In this document: piece by piece, positions 50,474 to 62,300 of the stretch | How the letters are laid out: each line of letters begins with the position of its first letter | Numbering within the stretch: position 1 is the first letter of the stretch | NCBI RefSeq assembly: GCF_003286085.1 | Contig: NW_020825289.1 | Coordinates: 12,958,001 to 13,022,000, forward strand | From: Drosophila persimilis | Lineage: Eukaryota; Arthropoda; Insecta; Diptera; Drosophilidae | Length of the DNA: 64,000 nt | Reading direction: 5' to 3' | The notes under the pieces: model-generated | What the model was told of the DNA's origin: nothing | The model's database searches: none | The model's input: only the letters and a program-made list of their open reading frames with translations | Program-made: the position numbers and the translations under genes

Positions 50474-53400
50474 TTATTTGACTCCTGTTATGCTGCGCAA
50501 CCAGGGCTTGTAGAAGGTGGTGCGCATGTAGACACCGGGCAGGTATGGCGCCGCACACTTGATGCCATGCGAAACGGTTCCGGCCAGCTCGTAGCGCCCG
50601 TCGGGACGCTGCAACACCAACGGACCACCACTGTCACCCTGTCAGCAAAAGTAGAAAAAGGTTTTAGCACACGCTCTTGATGGTCCTCCCCCTCTCAAAT
50701 CTCCTGATATCTCACCTCGCACGAGTCCTTCTGGCCGTTGGCATAGCCAGCGCACAGGAACGAGTTGAGAATCTTCTTGTTGTGGCCAGCGGTGTGGAAC
50801 ATCTCCTGGCACACGCTATTCTCGATAACCGGCACCTGTTGTCGTGTCATTAAAAGATGCATTCAAAGGACGGTTTATTGGCTGGTTTGGTAAAAAGCAC
50901 TCACCTGCACTTCCTGCAGGACGGAGGGCACACCGCCGCCATACTTGAGACGCCCCCAGCCGGTCACGGTGGCCATGCGTCCAGTGAAGTCCGCCGCATC
51001 ATTGGGCATACAAATGGGAACTGGAAAATGATACATAGGTGTTGAAAACGTTCAAAGGGCTGGAAGGGATGGAAATGCGTGTGCTGTGATCCACTCACCT
51101 ATATGGGTATCGAACTGCACAGGACTGTCCATCTCCAGGAGAGCCAAATCGTTCTCGAACGTGGCCGGATCGTATTGACGGTGGACGATGACGCGCTTCA
51201 CGTTCTTGGTAACAGAACGTTTGCTCTCCAAATCGCCGGAGATATCGAACTCGCCCATGACGGCCACCAAAGAGGCCAGAAAGCTGCAGAGATCAAGTAA
51301 GGCAATGAGATGGTGGTGGATGGATGGTGGATGGACGGGGGGCCTGGAGATTTTGGGAGGAAACTTACCCAGGCTGACAATGGGCAGCGGTGACGACATA
51401 GCGACTGTTGATCAGGACACCGCCGCACTTGTTCTTTGTGAACAGGCCCAGCCAGGTGGACTCGCGGACCAGCACCTGCCAGGGGAAGGCGCCAAAGGAT
51501 GAGCCCTTGCCGCCCACAATGCGCCCGGACTTGACGTGGGGTCGGACGCCGCATTCTGTAGATGGGGAGTGAAATGCGAGGTTAGGAGTGGGGAGTGTTC
51601 AGAGCAAGACAGACAGCGAGAGAGAGAGAGAGCGATCGATCGAGAGATGGATTGTGATTCAGATTGAGAGATGGAGTGTTAAAGAGAAAGCATAGAACGA
51701 CGTGTATTGCTATATAGGACGATTACATGGATCGGGAACGGATGGGGGCATAGAACTAGGTGGGGTTTGGGTTTTGGTTTTTGGGATCTAAGCGGGTTTT
51801 GGGTTTCTTCTTTTGTTCTTGCGACGCGCTAAAATTGGGAAGAATTGTAAATGCCATGGGGGAGGAGGATCGGGAATATCGTGTATGGGTTCGGATTGGA
51901 AGCGATTGGTTATAGGCATGAGCGAGAGAAAACAAGAAAGAGAGAGAGAAAGAGACAGTTGTTTCGGGTCCATGCTTCATTCACTCAACACTTACGGATC
52001 TTGCGGCCATTTGTTCCGCCGTAGGAGCTGAGCGTCGATCCCTGATCGATTTCGTTGTCGCTGGGATTCGGATTGACATCCTCCTCGTCCTCCTCGTCCA
52101 CGATCTCATCGTCGGCGGGCCGGGCCGAGCTCACGGTCGTCGTCTTCACGGTGCTGCTCACGCGTCGTGTGGGCTTCTTCGAGGCGCCCGGTTTCCGGGT
52201 GCTGACGGTCGTCTTGGGGGCCAGGGTGGTGCGCCGAGTGCCGCCTGGCTTGCGGGTGGTGCTGCTAGCCGATGCCTTCTTGTTGGGGGCTTTGGTGGAG
52301 ACTCGAGTCACGGGCTTCTTGGTGGTGGCCTTGGGCTTGGCAGTGGAGGCCACTCTTACGGGCTTTCGAGTGGGCTTGCGGGTGGCAGTGGTTGCTCCTC
52401 CAGCCCCAGCTCCCGCCTGATACGTGGCGGCAGAGTTGTTGCCCGTGGGCTCGTCAATCATGTCGGCCAGAGCCTCAAAGTTGCCCTGGAGCGAGGCCAC
52501 CAGCTTGTGGACCAGCGTGTGCATCTTGTCCTTCAGCACCACATCCTCGACGAAGGCGGGCGTGGAGAGATCCAGGTCACTGGTCACGGCGCTGGAGGCG
52601 GCGGACATGTTCAGATTCGGATTGCGCACCGGCGGGAAGTTGACAAAGTCGTTCGGCGAGGTGTAGGTCTCCTCCATCACATTCTGGCCCACCTTCTCTC
52701 CGGGCACCGAGAAGGCCGGATACGAAGGCGTTGGCCCGAAGTATCCGGGGAAAGCGGGCTTGTCGTCGGAGGGCACGGCGTAGGACGATTCCGTTGAGGA
52801 CTGCGTGAAGGACACGTGCGCGGGGCTGCCGCCAAAGTAGCCAGGATCCTCGAAGTCGTTGGAGCTAACCGGTGCACCTCCTGGTCGTCGAGTCACTATC
52901 TGGTTGTACACAAACGAGCCCCCCGTGGTGGAGGCCAGGTTGTTGATAGCCGTGGGCTTGGGCGTGATCAGCACCGTCGGACGGGGCGGTCTCGGTGAGC
53001 CATTGATCTGGACGAAACCAGGCTTCTTGTGGCCTCCGTAGGTGCCACTGCTGCTTGTGGGTCGGTGTGCGTAGGCTGGCGTCGATGCAGTTGCCACCAG
53101 CGGCGGCTGATAGTTGCCCGGTGTGGAACCCACAATATTCTCCGCCGTGCTCTGGATGAACGCGTCCAACTTGTCGTCGGCCATGAACAGCGGCGGAACG
53201 TTGTCGTAGTGGTAGTCCACGGTGGCAGGCGGACGGGGAGTGCTGGGTCCGGTCACATAGCTGGTGGCAATCGGCTTCGATGTGGAGGGCTGGCGACCCG
53301 GAGAACTGGCCAACGACTGCTCATTGTAGCTCAGGGATGGCTGCAGCTCCGGCTGAGGCTGTGGCGGTGGTTGATCATATTGTGCGAGTGGAGCCGCTGG

Positions 53401-56285
53401 TTGGCCCTGCCCGTAGCTGGAGGTTGGAGCCTCTGGCTGATCGTAGCCGGAGCCGGAGGCTGGAGCCGAGGGTGGATCTGGCTGATCATAGCTGATGCCC
53501 GGACGTGCCGGCTCATCGTAGCTGGTCACTGTCGTCGAGGCGGTGGTCTGATCGTAGACCGCTCCGACTGCCGGTCTGGGATAGCCAGACTGTTGCGTCT
53601 CCTGATCCTTGTTGTAGCTGGACGAGGGTTTCTTGATCTGGATGTGTGTTATGGGTGACTCTCCAGCATCGTAGCTGCTGCTGGCCTGGGGATGTGGCTT
53701 CTTTTTGGTGTTCTCCTGGCTGATGGGTCGCTTCACGCCCGGCCGCTTTGTGCTAGGCTTGGGCCGGGGTCTGGGACTGGCCGTGATCAGCACGGGACGC
53801 TCCGAGGATGCAGTATCTTCCTGGACACTGTCGTACTGCGGACGCTGCGGCAGGGAGGCCAGCTGGGCTGCCAGTTGGGTGGTGGAGGCATAACCAGGCG
53901 TGGTCGTCTGCGGCTGATAGCCGTGCGAGGTCTCGTCGTACTGCTCCTGCACTTTTGTGGTGTGCGAGGACACAGACACTTCCGCGGGCAGCTGGGATTG
54001 GTATTGTTCGCCTCCCGATGGCTGTTGGTGATGGTGCTGCTGCTGCTGCTGCTGGTTGTAGTTCTGCATCGTCACCATGCCGATGTACGAGGCAACGGGA
54101 CGATTGGGCTTGTTGGCATTGGTCGTGGGGCGCACGTAGGTGGGGACGGGCTGGGGCTGCTCCGTTTGGACAGTGGACAGCTTCTGGTAGTTGGACTCGG
54201 TGTTCGCCTCGTAGGAGCCGCTGCTCAGCTGTCCGTATCCGCCTGCTGCCGCTGCCTCGTTCTCCTCTTCCTCCATGTAGGACATGTCCACGGGATAGGC
54301 AACGCCCATGACCGGCACGGGCATTTTGTTGAACTCTGAGGTCTGGGGAGCAGCCTCAGCCAAGGCATCGTGGTAGCCATTGGCGGGCATGGTGTGATCC
54401 TCGAACACGGCGGAGGTGTCCTCCCCGTAGCCGGGACGCGCTGTTTGCGACTCAGCCGACTGGCTGGCTGCTGCGGATGCATCCTGCTCTTCGGACACCT
54501 TGTCGTAGATGGCATCGTAGTTGATTGTGGTCGTGTAGCCGTAGTCCTGGACCTTCTCCGCCTCACTGGCTGCGCTCTCCTGGTAGTAGCTGGGAGGCGG
54601 TGGTTGGGCAGTGATCGCCTCTGCTGGAGCCTCGCTCTGAGCCGCAGTCTGGCCTCCATAGACATACGAGGGCGTCTGCTGGCTGACGACATTGTAGCTG
54701 GGTCCATGGCTGGTGTTGTTCAGTTGCAGGATTATCGACTCGATGGAGTCCACGTGGGTGGTGATCGAGGAAACTGTGGTGCCTGCTGCTGGATGCTTGG
54801 AGATGTAGCTCTGTTCTGCCGGCTGCTGCTGTTGCACCTGCTGTGGCGGATCCGCGTATACAGGCTGAGGTCCGTAGCCGGTGGAGAACTGCAGATCCTC
54901 GACGAGATCGGCATCGGCTCCCGGATGGGTGATGTCGCTGTGGGTGAACTCTCCTCCGTCCAGTATCAGATGATTGTGATGGTGGACATTCGTAGGCTTC
55001 GGCTGAGGTTGAGGTTTCGCTGTCTGCTGCTGCTGTTGTTGCTGCTGCTGTTGTTGCTGCTGCTGTTGTTGCTGCTGCTGCTGTTGCTGCTGCTGTTGTT
55101 GCTGTTGATGTTTATGTTGCTGCTGCTGTTGTTGCTGTTGCTGCTTCTGCTGCAGCTGCTGTTGCTGCTGCTGATGCTGCTGCTGCAGTTGATGTTGCTG
55201 CTGTTGTTGCTGCTGCTGCAGCTGATGTTGTTGCTGCTGGTGGATGGGTCGCTTCATGGTCTCCGCCAACTGAGGCACGGGCTTCGGCTTGGGCTTTGAC
55301 TTTGGCTTCTCTGTGGGTTTTTTCGTGGCTGGCGTAGGGGCCGGGGCCTCCTCGAAGGAACTGGACTCGGAGCTGGTCTGCTCCTGCAAGCCGCTGGCTA
55401 TCTTCATGGGCACTTCAGTGGTGAAGAAGATGCGATGATCGTCGGCATGCTCCGGGGGCAAGGTGCTGAGTACCTGCATCACAAAGTCATCGTTTTGCGG
55501 CGGCGACGAGGGGGAGTTGATGGTCACCGAGTTCTTGTGCACATGGACAGTGGGTGGCAGAATGGTCTGCTGCTGCTGCTGTTGTTGCTGAACCTTCTGC
55601 ACATTGAGATCAGTTTGAATGATCACCTCGTTGGCCGACTGCTGAGCAGGTGGCTCCTGCTCGAACTCAATGCTAGAGGACGATGACTGCGACTGTGTGG
55701 ATACCTCTGTGGAGGTGCTGCTGCCATACACAAGCTCGTTCTTGGGATGCTCTGGCTCTGGCTGGGGCTGGGGCTGTGGCTCCGGCTCCTGCTCCTGCTC
55801 CACGCTGTAGTTGTTGCTGGGAGGGCTGCTGCTGCTGCTGCTGCTGCTGGGACTGGCGCTGCTGCTGCTCAACTGCTGGTAGACCTTGTTCAGGTTCTGT
55901 TGATCGTAGATATTCTGAGGGGGCTGCGGCGCCGTCTGCTCAGCGCTGTTCAGCGTCTGCTGGTGCTGCTCGTAGGAGGACTCCGCCGCCTGCTGCAACT
56001 TCTGGTGCTGGTGCTGCTGCTGCTGTTGGTGCTGCTGGAAGTAGGCGTTCTGGGCCTCATTGATCAGAGTGCTGGCCAGCTCGTGAGTGGGTGGGATCTG
56101 GCAGCAGGCCCCGAACAGGAAGCCATCCATGCAGGCACCCACCACCTCGCCGCCCCGTTGGGCGCACTCGTGATTGAACATGCAGATTGTGGGGCCATTC
56201 GCGCGGGGATCGGAGCTGGGCAGCGTCTTCGTGGCCCGGCAGTGCTTGGGGGTGATGCGGTAGCCGCCAAACAGTTTGCGTCCAG
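50474..56285 (-). CDS. flz: Large trypsin-like serine protease with disordered stem, filzig (5' end not found)
   Basis: Six minus-strand exons: 56285-51996, 51555-51369, 51283-51099, 51020-50905, 50835-50716, 50638-50474; about 1,686 residues visible. Exon 56285 opens in mid-codon, so the true start lies further right. The first ~65 residues form a small cysteine-rich knob (C...C...C...C...[18 protein letters not shown]). About 1,350 disordered residues follow, with a polyGln block, Tyr-rich YDQP-type repeats and a Lys/Thr/Pro-rich mucin-like end. The C-terminal protease shows the activation site GR|IVGG, His in TAAHC, Asp in NDLALLE, Ser in GDSGGP, and Asp in KDSC for trypsin specificity, so it should be active. 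It is Stubble-like, acting outside epidermal cells on cuticle or matrix. The flz/CG8213 name is from memory and fits its neighbours babo and CG8216. Confidence 0.85.
51556..51995 (-). other. filzig intron before the protease domain
   Basis: 440 bases separating the stem exon from the protease exons. It has GA-rich runs at ~51617-51635 and ~51930-51957. No coding signal. Confidence 0.6.
55024..55240 (-). repeat. CAG/CAA (opa) repeat encoding polyglutamine in filzig
   Basis: About 28 uninterrupted Gln codons (55107-55024) are followed by more Gln blocks broken by His, Lys, Leu. Mixed CAG and CAA codons suggest an old, stabilised tract. The opposite strand gives a long poly-Leu frame that is an artefact. 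Confidence 0.85.
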
Positions 56286-57420
56286 CTGCAAAGAGCCACC
56301 AAAGGGTTAGGATTAGTTAAGTTAAGGAATCCAGAAATACAGAGAAATGTTATCAGTTTCATGGAATGATATCAAGATTTCGTGTTTTGCCAATAATCTT
56401 CAAGCCGAATTTCATTCGCCCCCGGCCAAAGCTTAATTAAGATGTCACTCAGCTCAGGTCTGGCCAGTCAACTGTAGTTGATTGGATTATAACTGGCGGC
56501 CATAGTGAAAATGCTGCGAATGTGCAGTTGCCTCAATGAAAGTGACAATCTTAAGTATTTTCTATTGGTTTATAGCATGCATATTTCTAGGTATATAACT
56601 GCTTCTTTCGGTGCTAATTAAGACGAAGCGGCAACAGCCGCCTCGGGTAGCAAAAACTAATAAACTCAATTAACAGCAAGACAGCGAGGCAGCGTTTTCC
56701 CTGTTCTGTGGACTGCAGAAGCAACCCGAAATCCAGCAATCACCACAGAAAGCTCCACTCGGAACGGGCCGCAGCCAAGTGAAAGTGGCTGGCACTCCAG
56801 TGGCTGGCAGCAAGTGGCGAGTACGAGTGCCAACTGGTAGCCAAACCGCGAGAGCCAACCACTTGCCAGTCAAAGTTCATTCCAGGCCCAGGTGCTAGGT
56901 GTGGGCCGGTGCAATGCACTTCAGAGTTTTTCCAACTCATTTGGCAAATGACGAGAGGTCCGCCAGTGCTGGAGAGTGCAGGAGAATGCAGGTCGAAGCT
57001 TCGAATACCCTTTAAGCAGCGCTTTGGGTTGTTCGATAATCATCCTTTCCATAAACTATATGGTGTAGTATTTCCCTGACAAAGTAAAGGGTATTTGCCG
57101 TAGCTGGCCATTCTCTTGGCTCTTGACATTTGGGCCGAAATTGATTTTGACAGCAATTAAACGCAGAAGTGGGAAAGCAGCCGAGCCGTGCTCCACTTGT
57201 GACGGGTTTATGCTGACAAATTAACACCTCGCGGACGCTCCACTTGCGGCTGTTGTGGCCCCAATCGCAATGCGCGTCGCGGACTGTGTCAATGTTTGGT
57301 CGTTAAACTGGAGCAAAGTCCTCAATAGCGGGATAGGTTCTGGGGCTTTAGCATCAATTAGTTCTGTGCTAATTAAAAGAAAATCACCAGGTAACGAAAA
57401 CGAAATCGCAGGAAGCAGCC
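56286..57420. other. Upstream intron of filzig
   Basis: It has a branch-point-like ctaac and a pyrimidine-rich acceptor just before 56285. No exon with a fitting phase-1 donor and a signal or membrane segment was found. Confidence 0.5.
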
Positions 57421-57569
57421 CTACTCGTACACTATGAGGCATTCGAAGGTCTCGAAGCCGGTGAGGTCCGACTCATGGATGCCGAATATGCGGGGCACGT
57501 AACGCCATCGTAGCATCGTGTCGTGTTGTACCGAACTCGAGTGAAAGTAAAGACAAGTGGAGGTACTAT
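57421..57569 (-). CDS. Possible short terminal coding exon or smORF
   Basis: A minus-strand frame of 31 codons, MLRWRYVPRIFGIHESDLTG... ending ...FECLIVYE-TAG, has strongly G/C third positions (about 22 of 31), unlike its A/T-rich surroundings. Directly upstream, a good acceptor (pyrimidine tract then gccag|AT at 57569) opens a 48-codon frame that runs into it. It may be the last exon of a gene lying mostly to the right, or a small peptide gene in the filzig 5' region. I do not recognise the sequence. Confidence 0.35.
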
Positions 57570-59312
57570 CTGGCAAAAAGTAGTGCAAAAACCTCCATTA
57601 GAATAACAGTCAAAATATGTACATGCATAATTGAGAAAAAGTGATAGTGTTTCTGTTTCTGTTCCGTTTCTTTCTTTTTTGGCTTTTTCTTTTCTTTTCC
57701 TCTGCTGTTCATTCATCTCTCAAAACGATTTCGTTTTTGTGGGTTTTTGTTTGCTCCACGGCGCGCGCGGCGTCTACTAATAAAATAATAATCATCTTTC
57801 TTGCAGCTTTATTATTTGCAGACATTTCGCATTTTTATGATTAGACACTCAAGTGCTCTTAAGTATTCTTCCGCAAATCGTTAAGGCCGAGCGAGAGGGC
57901 CTGGCAGAAGAGAAGAGACGTGGGAAACAGCCACAGGCGGGGACGGAGTCCACAAACAAATGCTCTCCGAGCTAGACCCATTAACAGAGAGATCTGTAAC
58001 TAACAGAGATAACAGAGAGAGAGAGAGAGCGAGTACGACATAAGAGAGCCACCGTTAGAGCTAACAGAGCCGCAGCCGCAGCCGCAGAGCAGACTTAATT
58101 ATAGCGCTGATTTAATGAAGGATGGGATGGATAGATGTGAACACAGCCACGATAAAAGAGCGATAATTATGCAGTTTAGCATAGTTTATTTGATCTACTC
58201 GCAAAAGAAAAAAATTGAAAAGTACACTCAGAGAAAAATGCAATGAAATTTTAATAGATTTAAGTGGAAGTGGAAATTGTAAAAAGCAAATGTTTTCACT
58301 TACATTTTAACATTAATATGAAAATATTAAAAAATAAAATAAAAATAAAATAAAATATATATATTTTATATATTTATATTAAATATATTTCCTACCAATT
58401 TAATGTAGTATATTTTAAAGTATTTTTATTAATTATCAAGTGGCACCAAAAGACTTTTTAATGCCTTTATCTTGAAATGAAAGTGAATTTTATTTAATTT
58501 CACTATTTTTCTATTTATTCTCTGAGTGTATAAATAAGAAAGAACATCACTTACTGGGAATATAGGGGCAAACACTCAGCTCTACTCAAATATGCAAAGA
58601 ATGCTAATGGGTATCCCGGCACGATGCCCGAAAACCATAGAGGGCGGGGCCCACGCACCTGGCTACACCGTGGATACGGAATGTACGTGCCAGCCGGGAA
58701 CCACAGACTACTTAACGCCTTCTTATGCTGAGCAATCGATCCCTGGGATGCTGCCTCTGACCCTAATTGGTGCATCATGAAATGCAATAATGTAATAACC
58801 GCGAACGATGCATGCAAAATAGGTTACAGCATCGATGGCATGCCTCGTTTGCCACACCTGAGAGCCGGTCACACACACACACACACACACACATTGCTCT
58901 TGGCCGGGAGAACGAAAGTGTGTCAAACGCCTGAATAATTTTGCGCCGCTTAAAGACATTTTTTCGGTGCTTAAAAGCGAATGAAGGAAGCAGCTGCAAA
59001 ATGAGATAACAAGTTTGTCTTCCCATCGCCAACGCCGGGCAACAAGAGAAGAGAGGAGAGTGGAGAGGGGAGAGGAGAGCGACCCGACTTGGTGGCAATG
59101 TCATTAATCATGCAAGGAAATTGGCCCAATAGCCGAAATTTGTTGCATGCATCAGGCGAGCAAGAGACACTTGCTCAGTGTGTCACAACCGGCGGTGCCC
59201 TGAGGCATGACCAACGGAGCAGTCCGTCGTCCGTTCCCTGTTCGGGTGCACTAAAAATTTATGCACAGAGCCGAATGGAAATTAATTAAATCATGAATAT
59301 GTTGCTGCACAA

Positions 59313-59353
<41 letters not shown>

Positions 59354-62300
59354 GGAGACAAGGCAAGAGAAGAAAAGACCGAAGCCTGGACCACAAAAGA
59401 AGAAAAGAGAGCTCCGATCCGATCCGATCCGATCTGCTCTGCTCTGAGATTTCGTAGAACTCGTTTTCTTGGCGAAGCATTCGACGTGCCGAAGCACTTC
59501 AAGAATGTAAACGAACGAGGCGCTTCAACGGTAAAATGGAAAATTATTATCGATCAATTAGCCCAAGACTGGCAAAAAAAAGAGACTGAAAGAGAGAAAG
59601 AAAAAACAGAACAGCCTAAACTTTCGGACCACAGGAAGCAGGCAGCACAGTACCACGTGTTGTTGTTGTTACTGTTGTTGTTGCTGTTGTTGTTGTGTAT
59701 TTACTGAGATCTGATCTTGGTCAATTTGGCATTTAACGTATGAATCTTGGTCTAATTGCGTTGAGAAAGTGTTAAATGTTATCGGGCAACGTTTACACGA
59801 ATTATTAACCGGTGCAGGATCGTGGCACAGAACTGGGTCAAGTGAAATCGAATAGTTCGATGTGGGGGTGGGGTGTTCCCATCCAATAATTCATCAGAGA
59901 AACTTACTGTCTTACTGTCTGATGGGTAAAAAATGCCTTAACGACTTATTGACCATAGAAATATGCCACTTAATGGCCAAAGAAAAAACTAACCAAATGT
60001 CACTTTTCAATGGAATTAACATAAAACACCTCTCTGCATTCAGCCCGGGCTAATTTCACTTTTCCTAGACAAAAGCCATGAAAAACTGTTTACTTTTCAT
60101 GAATCGCTTGATTTGGGCTACTAATTATCGTCGGATCGGATGGCGAGAGTGCAGTTTCTCGGACAAAATAGATTTTGTTTTTTTTTGTGTTTATTTTAAT
60201 GGGCTTTACGTGCGAATAAATGTGTACATGCGTTTGTATGGGGCCATTTTGCGGTGTCATCACGCAAGAAGTTTTCCCATTTTGCGTGAGAGAAATGGAA
60301 AGTTTCTCGCTCTTTGCTGACCTTTGAAGGCTTAGATAAGTTTTTGCTTTTTTGATGTCTCCGATGGCGTTGGCATATTCACTCCACATGACAGCTGATC
60401 CGCAACAAAACATTTCTATTAATCACATTGTAATTGAATTGTTCAACAACAACAACAACAGATGTGGAAGCTCGAGGCATCATCAGCATAAACATAACCC
60501 GCTGCATGCTCTACTAGGCTCACTGCGAATTGGACTGTGGCATGCACTATATAACCAACTCCAACCGATTTGCACGCGAGCTTGGGAAGGAGCTTTGGGA
60601 TGGGACCGCGATGGGTAACTGGGGAACTGGGGATGTGAGCCCACCTTGAATTACAATTACATAAAATTGGAACGTCTATGGTTGCCATTGATTTGCTCTG
60701 ATCTGCTCTGCTCTGCTCTGCTCCGACTTGTGGGTCGTCGGCATCGGGTGTCGCTCTCGAATTTGGCACAGCCTCCCAGCGTGAGCGTCTTCCAACTGGT
60801 CATCGCATCTACACCACACCTGGCTTCCCCTCTCCGTCCCCGACCATCGGTGTAAATTGTAACAGTGACCCAAATAAAATGCGGCAACGACAACGACGAC
60901 AACGACTGGTGCGACCGAAAAGACCGGTAAGCTAACAGTGAATGGTGCAAGTGCCCCCAGCGTACAGACTATATACAGACAGACATACACACTCGTATTT
61001 ACCTGAATTTAGAGGTGGTAAACCGTATACGTAAGTATGTATTCTACGCATCCATTTCTAATAGCAACTACAATTTACCAGCCGCCCGTGGCTAAACCAG
61101 AACTCAACACAAGCCGACGGATATCAGAGATGAGCAAGGGATAAGATATCATCGAACCAATCGGTAACGATTTTAGGATAGGTGCAATTCATAGTAGGCC
61201 AAAATAAACCAATTGATCAAAGACTCTAAGCGTTTTCCACACTCCCACATATTGATTGATTGAAACATTAGTAAATCTCTTTATTATCTAGCGAGTGAGC
61301 CGGGGGTTGGCTTGCAGGAGGCCTGCCCCGTAGAAGTCTTCCATTCTTTCAATGTTTCGTAGGTAGCCGTACGTAAACATTAATCAGCACATGATTAAGT
61401 TCCACTTTGTTGAATCTTGAGTCCGACTGCGGTTTGGCTCAAGTTACAAGTTGCTCACTTTGTTTGTTAAACCAAGTGCTCAATTGTGGTCGAGATGGAC
61501 ATGGACTCGTGCAAAAGCATCAGAAGAATACCGTTTAAGGCTAAGTGAAGCAATGATCGACCATTTCTCACGTGGGCATCTCTACGGCTCTGTGGCTGTA
61601 ATCACACGGTGTCGGCCACCAACAGGTTGTCTGCGGCGGGCCGTCCTCTGGCATTAGGAAACAGAACAGAGACCGCGCTCTACGACGGGGTATGGGATAC
61701 TCAAAACTTGTACAATGTTGGATGTCGCACCGAGGCAGGTTTCATTTGTTGGCCGTCTCCGTCTCTGTGGTCCCCACTCTCTAGTGTTATGAACAAAACG
61801 ATTTCGTTTTGTTTTCATTACCATTACCATCATCATTATTATTCTTCCGTGGTCACTTTTTGCCAGGTCATGCTCCGGGCATCCGTTTCCATAGACACAC
61901 ACACACAGACAACAATGCAATGCAACAATGTGGGAAGAGAAGTAAAATTCCATTTGTGGAAAATTCGGCACAATATGAAATCTATCTATGTATCTCCCCA
62001 ATTCCCCACAATCGATTGTGATGATAAATCAAATTGGGTTCCCATAAAATGGAAATGTTTTGGCAATCAATTTGTTGAATATCATATCAAATGCGATGAA
62101 AGGGGCATATAAAACGGTGTGAATGAACAGTGAAAGTTGTGCTTGGCCGCAATAAGTGACATCATTTGGATTTTTTTTTTTGGCAAAAGCACTTAGATCG
62201 ATACCCAAGCAGGGTCTGGGAAAATCCCTGCAGAAACTGCAATGACAGTAACGAATGTATGGACCAGTAGTACAGTAATGCCTTTTCTTGATTTCCATCC

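Noticed and set aside
53029..54339. Two plus-strand open frames of more than 200 codons
   Set aside because: They are antisense shadows of the G/C-rich filzig exon, with no splice sites or known domains.
54370..55299. 309-codon plus-strand open frame rich in Leu
   Set aside because: It is the antisense of the filzig stem; the poly-Leu run is the complement of the CAG polyglutamine repeat.
56057..56362. Minus-strand frame starting MKLITFLCISGFLNL as the filzig signal peptide
   Set aside because: It reads through a branch point and acceptor and enters the filzig exon in the wrong frame; it is intron sequence.
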